Below, one piece after another: positions 45,694 through 57,346 of a stretch of 64,000 nt of DNA. The stretch spans positions 11,493,001-11,557,000 of the forward strand of contig OX940869.1 of NCBI GenBank assembly GCA_954871525.1, in the 5' to 3' direction. How positions within the stretch are numbered: position 1 is the first letter of the stretch; each line of letters starts with the position of its first letter. Origin of the DNA: Parietaria judaica (taxonomy: Eukaryota; Streptophyta; Magnoliopsida; Rosales; Urticaceae). Made by a program: the position numbers and the translations under genes. The notes below the pieces were generated by a model. It worked only from the letters and a program-made list of their open reading frames with translations. It made no database searches and was not told the origin of the DNA.

Positions 45694-47856
45694 TGTTGGA
45701 CATATTCTCTCTATTCCGATGCTAATCCCGCTTGTATAAGATTATGGTCGTTCACCTAGGAATGAAAGGTTCTTATTAATGTTAATCTTAAATAGTTATC
45801 TACGGATTATTAATTTAATTATCAAATTGAATGTTTGATCCTTAGTTATTTAAACTTTGGCATTTATGTTAAAGTCATCACACTGGGTCTTTGTGTGAGG
45901 AGGTTTGACCAACATAAATAAATATAGAACTTAAAATTGGTGCATAGTCTAGATCGGAAGTGGGAACTTCTGATCAGGAACGACTAATGGTGAACTTAAT
46001 AGATCACATTTATGTGGTGACCTATTACCGGGTAAGAGTGTTGTCCACGCACTGGTAAGTTAATCGGGTATGAAGGGTCTTCATACTGGACAGGGACTGA
46101 CTTATATCCGAAATCATCATATAAGTCCGTCACTGATGAAAGTACGATAAGGTCGCTAAGGTGATCAGATCAAATCGGTTGATGTCCGGAGGTAACGTGG
46201 GTTTATACGGTTTAACTTAAAAACGATCTTTGTTTTAATCATTTCAGTTTACAATCAAGTATCCCCAACAATTTTATTTTGGGATCGGAATGTTGGCCGT
46301 AGTAAATTGCATATTACAGATATAGATAATAACTTTCTCATTTCCTTATTATGATTTTGTGGGAAGCAAATAAGTACTCATGGCCAGCTTACGGATTCAT
46401 AACCCGATAAGTGAGTAGTTTGCAATAAATCATTGATTAAGGTAGTGTCATCAAAAGGGCAGAACGGTAATAATATATTTACCCTTTTGATGAGAATCAT
46501 AATAATACAAAAACCGATCAATTTAGATATCTGATTGTATCAATGGACACATGTGATCAGGAAGATATAATTATACAAACTTGAGAGTTCAGCTTCGCGC
46601 TATAGTGGAAAGTTACCGAAGTTGGTGAAAGTTCTACACTTTCACCGTAGCTCGGGTGTGTTGTCCATTTGTCCCCTTTGTAGATCCATAAGGAGGACAC
46701 CGCAAATATGTTTATTATATTAGTTAAACATTTAATAGATCCAATCAAGAGTGATTCGTGATTGTTGTCACGAATTCTCTGATTAACCTAAAGTGGCAAA
46801 AGTACCAAAGTTTTTTATATTGACCGGGAATGTGAAAAATCGATAATTGAATTTGACCGTTAGATAATTCTAGGATTATGGGAAATCAAATTCTGTGAAT
46901 TTATCATTTTGAATCCTGCAATTCTGATGTACGGATTGAGAGTTATGGTCAAAACAGTTTTTTGGCGAATGCCGAAATAGCCGCTGTATTTACCTGCGAA
47001 TTTGAGAGAAAATTAAATATTGGATTTAAATCCTGGAATATTTAATTAAGAAAATAATCATAATGATTTTCGAATTATGGTTATAGTGATTTCAAATCTT
47101 GAAAATATAAAGATTTGATTTATTAAATCTTTTAGGGTATTTTCTGAAAAGATTTGATTTGGATTTATTCTTTATTTGACTTAATCATTAAATCAAATCT
47201 TTGAGTGAATATCTCCAAATTGGTTGAGATAATCTCTCCAAAGGGGATCCCTGTAACCCTAAATCACACACAATATATCCTAAAAACATTAGAAAAGTCG
47301 TTTTCTCTCAGGCTCTCTCAGTTCCTGCGAAATTCTCAGGGAAAATTCTTCCTGGGATTTTGATTTTAGGGTTTAGAGGTTATTCTAGAAGAGCCCACGC
47401 TCTTGGCGACGTAATCCCGGAGTCATACATCGGAAGACAACTGGGAGCCATCTTCTCACAGAAAATCGCAAAGAGCATGTGGATCAGAAGGCACGGAGTT
47501 TTTGAAGATCAAAGAACGCAGACAGAATCGTCGAACGTGACAGGTACACGTTCTTGTATTTATCAATTATTTGATTATTCACTTTTAATCAAGGCTCAGA
47601 TTAAAACCAATAAACATGTTAATAAATTAAATTAATTAATTCATCACGATCGGGAAAATTAATTGTAAGTTGATTTTGATATAGACGGTTTGACAGGGTT
47701 TTTGGTATGGGAGTCTAACCCAGTAAATTTTTTTAAAGGTCAAACCGTGTGCCTCAATCAATGATTACAGTTTCTTAAGAGTCGGCGGTGACCGATTTGG
47801 GTCTAGATCCGCAGGCACGACTTAGAATCGGTGTCACAGCGATATCGATTCCAACA
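45694..47856 (+). repeat. Right LTR of E
   Basis: 2163 bp from TGTTGGACATATTC to GATTCCAACA. It lacks about 30 bp present in the left LTR around the promoter, including the TATA box (compare 32655-32700 with about 47235-47265). It is followed directly by copia D sequence rather than by MLO. Confidence 0.9.
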
Positions 47857-47861
47857 CTTTA

Positions 47862-49341
47862 AGCACATGGCAAGGTTTGTAGCCAAAGGCTACGTACAGA
47901 ATAAAGGCATAGACTTTGAGGAAGTCTTTGCTCCAGTATCTAGATTGGACACGATCAGACTCATCCTTGCCCTAGTAGCTCATCGAGGTTGGGAAATTCA
48001 CAATCTGCATTCCTAAACGGTGACCTCGAGGAAAAAGTGTACGCCAAGCAACCAAAGGGGTTCGGCATCACGGGCAAGGAGCAGAAGGTGTACAAACTAT
48101 CCAAAGCCCTATACGGGTTGAAACAAGCACCAAGAACATGGAACATCCGCCTTGACAAGAGATTGAAGAATCTTGGTTCCACAAAGTGCCTGAGGGAGCA
48201 GGCAATCTACACCAGGAGTACCGGGCAGGAGATCCTGATCATGGGAGTTTATGTGGACGACTTGATCATCACTGGATCCAGCGCAGGAGGCGTAGATGGT
48301 TTCAACCATCATATAATTGTCGAATTCGAGATGAGTGACCTCGGATTACTTTCGTACTATCTCGGTCTCGAGGTGGAACATAAGAAGTACTACATCATGT
48401 TGAAGCAGTCGGCCTACGTAAGGAAGATCCTTATACAATTCGAGATAGCGAATTGCAACCCGAGCAAATACCCAGTGGAGGCGAAGCTGTAGCTCGGGAA
48501 GGATGCTGAAGGGAGAGGACTGGATCCCACGGTGTACAGACGCGTGATCGGGTGTCGGAGATACCTCACTCACACCTGACCAAACATTACACACGCAGTC
48601 GGGATAGTCAGTCGATACATGGAGAAGCCCACAAGTGCACACCAACAGGCGGTGAAGCACATCTTGCGATACATGAAGGGCACGAAGGACTACGGGATCC
48701 AGTACAGCAGAGGAAGTGGAGCAGAAATGCTAGTCGGCTTAATAGACAGTGATTTGGCCGGTGAAATTGATGACAGGAAGAGTACCGGAGGGATGACGTT
48801 CTACCTCCACGGAAACCTGATCACCTAGCAGTCTCAGAAGCAGCAGACGGTAGCTCTATCCTCATGTGAAGAAGAGTTCATGGCGGCAACCGCAGTAGCA
48901 TGTCATGCTATGTGGTTGAAGGGGCTACTTAGTGAAGTGACCGGATCCGAGCAGAGACCAGTTACTCTCTACGTGGACAATAAGTCTGCAATTGCGTTGA
49001 TGAACAATCCAGCATTCCATGGGCGGATCAAACACATTGACACAAAATTTCACTACATTCGTGAGTGTGTGGAGAAGCGAGAGATCATCGTGGAGTTCGT
49101 CAAAACAAGGGTGCAACGGGCAGACATTCTTACCAAGGCTATGGCGAGAGTTAAGTTCGCAGAGATGAGAGAACTGCTTGGAGTGAACAAAGTAGAAGCG
49201 AGTCAAGCTTACGGGGGAGAATGTGAGCTTAAGCTTGACTTAGTTCGTCACACAGAGAAAGTCAGCCCGGGTACCGACCAGAACCAAGGATGGACAAGAG
49301 TTCAGCAAAGATCGAGTCAAAGATTTGATGAGATTATTTAG
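47862..49341 (+). pseudogene. Element D RT/RNase H, broken
   Basis: RT motifs from [20 protein letters not shown] (47876) through YVDDLIITGSS (about 48250), then RNase H with [11 protein letters not shown] (about 48970). A deletion removes the DVKS part of the RT motif near 48005, and stops occur at 48490 (TAG), 48580 (TGA) and 48826 (TAG). The last open stretch crosses the purine tract into the LTR for 39 codons and ends at the same ATTATTTAG as the other copies. Confidence 0.9.
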
Positions 49342-49588
49342 GGTAATTTCCCAATTTTGTGCGATTCTGTTAGCTAGGATTTTCGCCTATGTGAGGCTAT
49401 ATAAACCTAGCATCGTAAACTTAGTAAAGTGCTGAGTCCATTAGAATTTGAGTTTATCTTCTTGTATTTTTGCCTTCAATTATCAATAGAGTATTTCTTC
49501 TCCCAAAAGTTCGTGTTCTTCAATTTTATGTTCGATTTCTTTGGTGTTGTTCGTGTTTCTTCGCAGATCCGTGATTTGGGAACCAACA
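49222..49588 (+). repeat. 3' LTR of element D, internally deleted
   Basis: Only 367 bp. Relative to the 500- to 552-bp relatives it lacks a block between GTTCAGC and CAAAGATC, a junction with a short AGC overlap. The reading frame from pol to ATTATTTAG survives the deletion. Confidence 0.9.
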
Positions 49589-50866
49589 TAAGAAAACAAT
49601 GTTATTTTTTTTTATTTGTATACAATACACGACTTATTCTAATATATATTATCAATTAATTACTATAAAAAAAATCGATATAACATATACAGAACTATAG
49701 AACTATTATAAAGCAATCAACGAGTTTAGTTATTTAAGAATCCATGAGAGAGGAGAGGTGGTTAAAGGCGTGCCCGTGGTTCAGCCCAACGATCACCTTT
49801 TCTGGTACAATCGCCCCCGGCTCATTCTTTACCTCATCAACTTTGTTCTATTTCAGGTATTATTAATTCACAATATAAAATTAACAATCTTGATTATAGT
49901 CCTCAAATTAATTAGTGCTAATTATACATTATAACCGTTATTACAGAACGCCTTTCAGCTTGCTTTCTTACCATGGACTTGGGTAATTTTTCTATTTTAT
50001 CTATACAATATTATACACATCATTACTTTAATTTACTTTTTCCTCTGTTTAAAGTATTGTGGCTTATGTGCTATTTTTAATTCATTAGTATGAATTTGGA
50101 CGGAAATCTTGCTTCCATGAGCACACTTAGGATTTGGTCATCAGAACCACAATGGGGTGAGTTTATTCTTATTAACTTAATAGGTTTTACAAGCTCATTA
50201 ATTATTGTAATATTTTGAGCAAATTTTGAAGAAAATTAAATACATATATATATATAAATATCTTTTTTCAGGGTCCTCATCCAGATTCTTTGCAGCTATG
50301 TTACTCTTCCTCTCTACGCCCTTGTCACTCAGGTAATTAATTAATTCACAAACAATATAAGTTTCATTAATTTCCATCCTAAAACTAAAATAGGGATAAT
50401 TACAACAGAACTAAATTTCATAAATATATGCCGGTATATTTTCTAAAAATCTTAAAAACAATTTTTTTACTAAAAAGCCATAAAACAATGTGGACGTATA
50501 TAACTTGGTCCATTTGTTAACGTAAAGACACGCGTAAATCTCCAATTTAATAATGGATATTTTAGAGTTTAATCGTAGATGTATATATACCCTTCGTGAA
50601 ACAAAAGTTAACCGAGAAATTGGACCTCAAAAATGTTTTATGACTTTGGTACTATTCCGTTAATTTTTATAAGAATATACCGGCGCACTTATTATAAATT
50701 AGATACACCATAATTAGGTACAAAATATCTATATTCAAGTAATTTTTACGTGATTTTGGTAAATAATACATACATGATACATCCATCGGATCATTATTTA
50801 AAAATGGTATAAAGTTCAGTTTCAAGTTAGAAGATCAATCCAAACAATTTTGTATCAAATAATTAA

Positions 50867-51856
50867 GGGTAAACTGCGGCTACTGTATCCAATGTTTGAT
50901 CTTCTGCGGATTATGTACTCAATGTTTACTTTCGGCGGCTAATGTGCCCAATGTTTGATCCGTTAGATATTTTCGTGTTTTCCGTCACTTGACCGTTAGA
51001 GAGTTATCCTCCTCTACATGTACACTTTTCGTATATTTTACATAACTTACTCATTTTTTGTCCAAATTATATGCACGACCTATGCTTGAAAATATAAGAG
51101 ATAGATCTACAACTTAGGTGTTTTAAGTTTTGTAAAATCAGTTTTAAAAAAATACGAAATTTCAAATACAACGTAAAATTGGACATTAGTTTAATGCAAA
51201 ATATTTGTTTTGAGCAAATTTTAATATACTTAATGACTTTTTATGATGAAACGTAAAACTAAAAAGTTGTAGATAAATTTTTTATATTTCCAACGGGTGT
51301 TTATTTATAAATTTTAGACAAAAAATGAGTGAGTTATGCCAAAAATATGAAAGACTATTTCGCATCACATCTTTCATATTTTTGGCATAACTCACTTATT
51401 TTTTGTCCAAAATTTATAAATAAACACCCGTCAGAAAGATAAAATATTTATCTATAACTTTTTACTTTTACGTTTCATCATAAAAAGTCATTAAGTATAT
51501 AAAAATTTGCTCGAAACAAATATTTTGCATTAAATAAATGTCCAGTTTTACATTCTATTTGAAATTTCGTATTTTTCTAAAAATGATTTTACAAAACTTA
51601 AAACACAAAAGTTGTAGATCTATCTCTTATATTTCCAACCATAGGTCGTGCATAAAATTTGGACAAAAATTAGTGAGTTATGTCAAAAATACGAAAAGTG
51701 TACAAATAGAGGAGGATAACTCTCTAACGGTCAAGTGACGGAAAACACGAAAATATCTAACGGAGCAAAAATTGGGTACATTAGCCGCCGAAAATAAACA
51801 TTGAGTGCATAATCCACATAAGATCAAACATTTGGTACATTAGCCGCAGTTTACCC
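50867..51856. mobile_element. Mutator-like foldback element
   Basis: Nearly the whole 990 bp is one inverted repeat: arms of about 480 bp start GGGTAAACTGCGGCTA and end TAGCCGCAGTTTACCC, meeting at about 51355 around a loop of roughly 15 bases. A perfect 9-bp target repeat AATAATTAA lies at 50858-50866 and 51857-51865, the length typical of Mutator-like elements. No coding capacity. It lies in the last MLO intron. Confidence 0.9.
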
Positions 51857-51904
51857 AATAATTAATAATAAACCGTCCCACTTTATGTGTATATATATAT
51901 ATAG

Positions 51905-53647
51905 GGAAACTTGAAAAAATGACCCCCAAAATGCAAGTTCTACCCGTTTTGTTCTCCGATTTAATGTTTCTGAAAAACTATTCCCGAACTTGTATTTTGC
52001 CATGTTTTTGCCCAAAATACCCTTTTAGACAGTTTTTTTTTACATAAAATTTGACAGTTTTTCCTATCAAGGTAGATAATTTTGAAGGGTGGACAGTTTT
52101 CTATAACAAGCTCCAGTGTTTCGCTCATTTAGGTAGACACATTTTCCGTTTAAAAAAAAAATACCAGGATCTGGTGGACAGTTTTTAAGCTACGGTTAGA
52201 TTCTTTTTTTCCTCCGCTTAGACATTTTTTTCCTGTTGGAAAAAATTGCAAGGAAATGTGGACAGTTTTTCAAATTAGTTTAGATAGTTTACACCATTAG
52301 TGTTGACACTTACGGGATTTATGGTAAAAAAAAAAGGGTAATTTTATTCGCTTCATCAAAACGTTAATTTCTATGTTGGATAGTTTTTCACATAAAGTTT
52401 GATGGTTTTCTCTTTCGGGGTAGACAGTCTGGGTAAAGTTTGACAATTTTCCTCTTGAAGTTAGACAGTTGGTTAGTTTCACATAAATATTGCAACTTTG
52501 TGTAGACAGTTTTCCTCGTAAGGTTAGATAGTTTTCATCTTAAAGTTAGACACTTTGACAACTTAGTGTCAAGAAGGTTAGTTTTATCCCCCCGTCATCA
52601 AAACGTAAATTTTAGTGTCGGATAGTTATATACATAAAGTTAGATTGTTTTCTCTTACGGGGTAGACAGTTTGTTTTAAGTTAAATAGTTTTCTGGGTAA
52701 AGTTTGACAGTTTTCCTCTTGAAGTTAGACAGTTGGTTAGTTTCACAAAATATTGCAACTTTGTGTAGACATTTTTCCTCTTAAAGTTATATAGTTTTCA
52801 TCTTAAAGTTAGATACTTTGACAACTTAGTGTCAAGAGGGTTAGTTTTATCCCCCGTCATCAAAACGTAAATTTTACCGTCGGATAGTTATATACATAAA
52901 GTTAGATTGTTTTCTCTTACGGGGTAGACAGTTTGTTTTAAGTTAGATAGTTTTCTGGGTAAAGTTTGACAGTTTTCCTCTTGAAGTTAGACAGTTGGTT
53001 AGTTTCACAAAATATTGCAACTTTGTGTAGACAGTTTTCCTCGTAAAGTTAGATAGTTTTCATCTTGAAGTTAGACACTTTGACAACTTAGTGTCAAGAA
53101 GGTTAATTTTATCCCCCATCATCAAAACGTAAATTTTAGTTTCGGATAGTTTTATACATAAAGTTAGATTGTTTTCTCTTTTGGGGTAGACAGTTTGTTT
53201 TAAGTTAGATAATTTTCTGGGTAAAGTTTGACAGTTTTCCTCTTGAAGTTAGACAGTTGGTTAGTTTCACAAAATATTGCAACTTTGTGTAAACACTTTT
53301 CCTCGTAAAGTTAGATAGTTTTCATCTTAAAGTTAGACACTTGAAAACTTAGTGTCAAGAAGGTTAGTTTTATCCCCCGTCATCAAAACGTAAATTTTAG
53401 TGTCGGATAGTTTTATACATAAAGTTAGATTGTTTTCTCTTTCGGGGTAGATAGTTTGTTTTAAGTTAGATAATTTTCTGGGTAAAGTTTGACAATTTTC
53501 CTCTTGAATTTAGACAGTTGGTGGTAAAAAGAGTATTTTGGGAATAAAAAAAGTAAGAGGCAATTTGGGGAATAGTTTTTCATAAACATTAAATCGGAGA
53601 ACAAAACGGGTAGAACTTGTATTTTGGTGTCATTTTTTCAAGTTTCC
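51905..53647. mobile_element. Mutator-like element with internal tandem repeats
   Basis: Terminal inverted repeats of about 85 bp (GGAAACTTGAAAAAATGAC inward, with CAAGTTCTACCCGTTTTG) at 51905 and 53647. The flanks are TA-rich, so the target repeat cannot be read unambiguously. The interior is a tandem array and encodes no transposase. It is the second such element in the same MLO intron, 48 bp from the first. Confidence 0.8.
52460..53520. repeat. 262-bp tandem repeat, about four units
   Basis: The word GTTAGACAGTTGG recurs at about 52460, 52723, 52986, 53247 and 53509 (as ATTTAGACAGTTGG in the last), a spacing of 261-263 bp. Each unit also carries TGCAACTTTGTGTAGACA and AGTGTCAAGA. Confidence 0.88.
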
Positions 53648-54134
53648 ATATATAATATATATATATATTTATATAAACGTAATTTGATAAGAAATGTTAC
53701 GATATGCAGATGGGTACGTCCATGAAGCCGACGATATTCAACGAGCGGGTGGCGGCAGAGCTCCGCAACTGGCACCACACGGCGCGGAAGCACATAAAGC
53801 AGAACAACCGAGGCGGGTCGGTGACGCCCTTCTCGAGCCGCCCCGGCACACCGAGCTACCACATGTCTCCCGTCCACCTCCTCCGCAACTACCGAGGCAG
53901 TGAGGCCGCCGCCGACAGCTTGCAGAACTCGCCCCGCATGTCCAACTTCGACGCCGCCACCGAGCGCTGGGACACAGACTCGCTGTCCCCGTCGCACCAC
54001 CACAACATCGAGATGGTCAACGTCGACCCCCACGATCGGTTCGCCAACGAGTCGCCGCCGCCGCCGCCACGCCCACTGCACAGCTCCCGTCGGGCCGCCG
54101 AGATTTCTCCTTCGAGCGCCGCCCCAACGTGTAG

Positions 54135-56209
54135 CGATCGTTGCAAATTATAACCTTTTTTGTGTTTATACGATTAGAATTTTTGTTTAATTGGTTTTCA
54201 TACTCCGACAGAAAAATATGTGGGCGATATTTCAACTGTATTACAATCCTGGATAATATGGTGCCATTTTTTTGTATATTAAAATTTAAATGATCAATAT
54301 AAACCCCAAAGTCAATCACAATGATCAGCCTTATTATTCAATTCTTTTGTACTTAGTTTTATTTTCAATAGCTAAACTACCCAATTTGAAGATAATGGGC
54401 TTGACCATTCGTTATAAAATGGTTGCATGAAAGCCCTCACATAGATTGTTCACCAACATATCACATTTGCTAAAAGATGGATTCGATAGTGCCACAATTA
54501 TCAGCCACTGAAAATAAAATCTATATATATATAAAAGGAAGAACTCAAGAGTGACTTGGCAAGATGTGGTCATGGCATTGAGAAAATAAGTATCTACAAA
54601 GAGACTTGACAATTTAGCATCATCATCAGATCAATAACATTGAGAATTCTATTTTTTTTTAGAATTTTCATTTATTTTTATTAAATTTTTTTATTAATTG
54701 GATGACCTTTGCATTGTTTCATCCTTTGAATATAGACTTTTGATTTCCCCTTCTGAATGCCAATTAAACCAATTAAAGAATATGACTCTTCATTTTGTTT
54801 CTACAAACCTATAAATAAAGGTTATTGAATTGTTAATTTGGTACTCTTTTTTCACATTTTCTCCTACCCTATTATTGTTCTTATTTTGTAGCTTAATGTT
54901 TATTTATTTTCATAGTTTTTTTCTTTCCTTCTAATGTGTTTTTTTTTTTTTTTTTTAAAACAGGGATGTCTATGGAAAAGCAACAAATAGTGTGTAGTAC
55001 GTGTTTATATGGTATATATTTGAACTAATATTTTCTTATATTTATTTTTAACGTTGATTGTCACTGCAGTCTATTATTTTGAGCATGTTTAACTCTCTTT
55101 TCTCATCTCCCTATTATTGTCTATTGTTCTTATATATTTTTCATGTACCTTTATGGATGCATGCAATATGTTTTTCTTCGCGTGCAAGCATGATCATAAG
55201 AATTTCAATTTTTTCCCTCTAGGTATTATTATTCGCGCGAGCTTCAAACCTAGACGTCGAGACCTCTCCCACTGCAACGAGTTTTCACTCTAAATTCGCG
55301 ATTCATCTTTAACCGCTTGACGGACATATTTTGGGTTCGTTCTCCATATTATTTATTTATACTATTTTCTTAGGTGTTTTGTTACATATTTTTTAATATA
55401 TTCTAATTCTTCTTCCTATGTGTTTAAATATGCTTTTTTATTTTTCTGTTTATTTGAATGATTATATAGTAGGCTTTGCGAAGCAAGCGTAAAACCCGCT
55501 CCAACCAATGAACAGGGTCATCTCACAAAACAAGAAAAAAACAAGAGAGTTTTTAGTTTGATATGAAGGCTTTGTGAAGCTCGGTAGTAGAGCATTTGAT
55601 GTTATTTAATTAGTAGATGGATGAATTGTAGTTGTCGCGCGAGAAAGAAAAAAAAAAGCATTGCATGTCGTGCTAAAGAACATATGCATTATACGTGCAA
55701 ATAGAATATATTGAATTTTGACATCTCTTGAAGGATTAATTGAGAACTTCATATGCGATTTATTTAAACTCAATGCATATATTGAATTTTTATGTTCAAA
55801 AGACACTCTTTAATTAGAAATGTCATTTTTTATATAATTTTATATTGTTGTTCAAAAGACATTGTTGTAATATTACGTACGATGTAATTATGAATAGTTT
55901 ATGTATTAAAAATGATATATGGTTGTCGTCTAATACATATTAATAATGAATCAATTGCTCTTATATCGTCAGATTATAAAGAATATTGGGTTTTTTTTTT
56001 CTTAAATTTTCTAAGAAACATTTTCATCAAAGATAACAACGCCTATTAGGCGGATTCAATTACCGGCCTATTAATAGCAAGTGTCTCGAGAAATTTTTTT
56101 TTATCATAAAAAAACCCGTTATTTAATAAAATATATGCACATACACTTTTTTATTTATTTTTGTTAAATTTACTCTGGTTTTACAACCTATACGATGTAT
56201 GTCTAAATA
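54135..56209. other. MLO downstream region
   Basis: AT-rich with no recognisable gene. It contains the Helitron candidate described separately. Confidence 0.5.
54520..55586 (+). mobile_element. Possible non-autonomous Helitron
   Basis: The left end A|TCTATATATATATAAAAG resembles the TC-type 5' ends of plant Helitrons. Near the right side are two small hairpins, GCTTTGCGAAGC (55473-55484) and GCTTTGTGAAGC (55569-55580), the latter followed within a few bases by GGTAGT, loosely like the CTRRT terminus. No RepHel coding sequence. Ends are uncertain. Confidence 0.3.
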
Positions 56210-56379
56210 TATATGATCAGTACCAGTGTATGTACGGGCTGCGTCTCAATTTTATAAAAAAAAAATAAAAAAAATTATTGGATTCGAAGAGGCTCGGTCT
56301 CTGCCTTCCAAAATTAATCGTCGTTCAATTTACTCTCCTCCCCTTCTCTCTCTCCTTCGCCATTGCCCTTGCTCTAGCT

Positions 56380-56790
56380 TAGTAATCGTCGTTCAGAGAC
56401 TCGGTCCTTGCCATTGCGACTCACAGTCGCCCTTCGCCGTCGGTTCTCGGCTTCTCGCCATTGCTGCAATCTCACACAGTCGCCCTTCGCCGTTGGTTCT
56501 CGGCTTCTCGCGATCGCTGCGATCTCACAGCGTCGGTTCTCGCCGTCGCCGCGACTCTCGTCGCTGTAAAGCTCACACATTGATCAGTTCTCGCCATCGA
56601 CATCGGTTCTCGCCATCGGTTCTCGACATCGGTTCTCGCCGTCGGTTCTCGACATTGCCGCCATCGACATTGGTTCTCGACATCGGTTCTCGCCGTCGCC
56701 GCGACTCTCACACAGCCGTCGCTGCAACTCTCACACCGTGATCAGTTGTTGCCGTCGCCATCGGTTCTCGCCATCGTCGCTGCTGCAACT
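56380..56790 (+). repeat. CGGTTCTCG minisatellite in the hAT leader
   Basis: Short repeats of ATCGGTTCTCGCC-type words, pyrimidine- and CG-rich. The open frame across it (56226-56741) is a by-product of the repeat and is not a convincing gene. Confidence 0.8.
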
Positions 56791-57057
56791 CTCCGGTACA
56801 TAAGCTTCTATTTCAGTATGAATACGAAAACATGAATATATGAATATATTCATCGACAGCATGATGAAGATATAATAAATATATTATTCCTAGTTAATTA
56901 GTTAGCTTTGTGTTAGTGGTCAGTATATTTAATGTTGGTCAGTATATTTAAATATAATATATGATATAATATGAGTAGATTATAGATGTGTTATTTTTTT
57001 TTTGTTATTTTTATATAGCTGTAAACTCTGTTTTTTTTTTTAAACAGGACCGTCGCG

Positions 57058-57246
57058 ATGTTGAGATACTTCAAAAAAATATCGGATACCGGCGTTACAT
57101 CGAGCGATCCTAGAGAAAGGCCTTCATGTACTCCGAGCAATCCTTCACATATTCCGCCAGTTACTGAAAAAAAAAAAACATATAAGTCTTTCATATACTC
57201 CGAGCGATCCTGGAGAAAGGCCTTCAATACTAGACTATCATCCTAA
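57058..57246 (+). pseudogene. hAT transposase N-terminal piece
   Basis: The ATG at 57058 follows an intron-like acceptor and opens with MLRYFKKISDTG, the start seen in plant ZMYM1-like hAT transposases. The frame ends after 62 codons. A diverged second copy of this start segment lies at about 57816-57880 (LKYFEKILDTG), near the other end of the element. Confidence 0.7.
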
Positions 57247-57346
57247 CGACCGAGACGAAGTTCGAAGGAAATATATGCAAGCAGGGGGCTCTTGCTAGTA
57301 AAATGGTTCAGACGGAAAAAAAAGTGTTACATATTCATATGTCTAT

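Larger units (their letters stand above)
25852..47856 (+). mobile_element. Large copia-type retrotransposon E, with nested insertions
   Basis: LTRs of about 2.2 kb: the left begins TGTTAGACATATTCTA at 25852, is interrupted by element C, resumes at 31132 and ends at 33301; the right is 45694-47856. A PBS (33304-33315) follows the left LTR and a purine tract AAGTGGGAGAT precedes the right one. E sits inside MLO exon 4. The 5 bases before it are GAAAG, but the 5 bases after the right LTR (CTTTA) do not match and belong to copia D. The internal 12.4 kb has no intact retroviral frame; only a degenerate RT trace remains near 44700. A solo LTR and a hAT gene lie inside. Confidence 0.85.
47857..49588 (+). 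mobile_element. Copia fragment D (RT, RNase H, 3' LTR)
   Basis: A 5'-truncated family A element that begins abruptly within RT at the end of E's right LTR and ends with its 3' LTR at 49588, where MLO intron sequence resumes. LTR 5', gag, protease and integrase are missing. Confidence 0.9.
23288..54134 (+). pseudogene. MLO family gene, disrupted remnant
   Basis: MLO proteins are plant seven-transmembrane proteins with a C-terminal calmodulin-binding site. Exons seen: 23288-23348 (MRSWKHWEKETRTAEYQFSH), 23652-23740 ([20 protein letters not shown]), 25452-25526 ([20 protein letters not shown]), 25773-25851 (AHLAPQNHQIFNFQKYINRS, then cut by element E), about 49745-49856 ([20 protein letters not shown]), 49947-49982, 50089-50156, 50272-50332 and 53710-54134 (GTSMKPTIFNERVAAELRNW; the calmodulin-binding helix follows). 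Splice phases agree wherever testable. Defects: the first transmembrane exons are absent upstream; the part after KV of exon 4 and following exons are lost; TAG at 50128-50130 replaces a Glu codon in HEHTED; a one-base loss near 54104 shifts the frame just before the C-terminal FSFERRPNV block. That FSF motif suggests the MLO2/6/12-type clade (inference). Not functional as it stands. Confidence 0.9.

Noticed and set aside
56226..56741. Open frame of 171 codons rich in Ser/Arg
   Set aside because: It is the translation of the CGGTTCTCG minisatellite in the leader of the deleted hAT element; no domain and no conservation visible.
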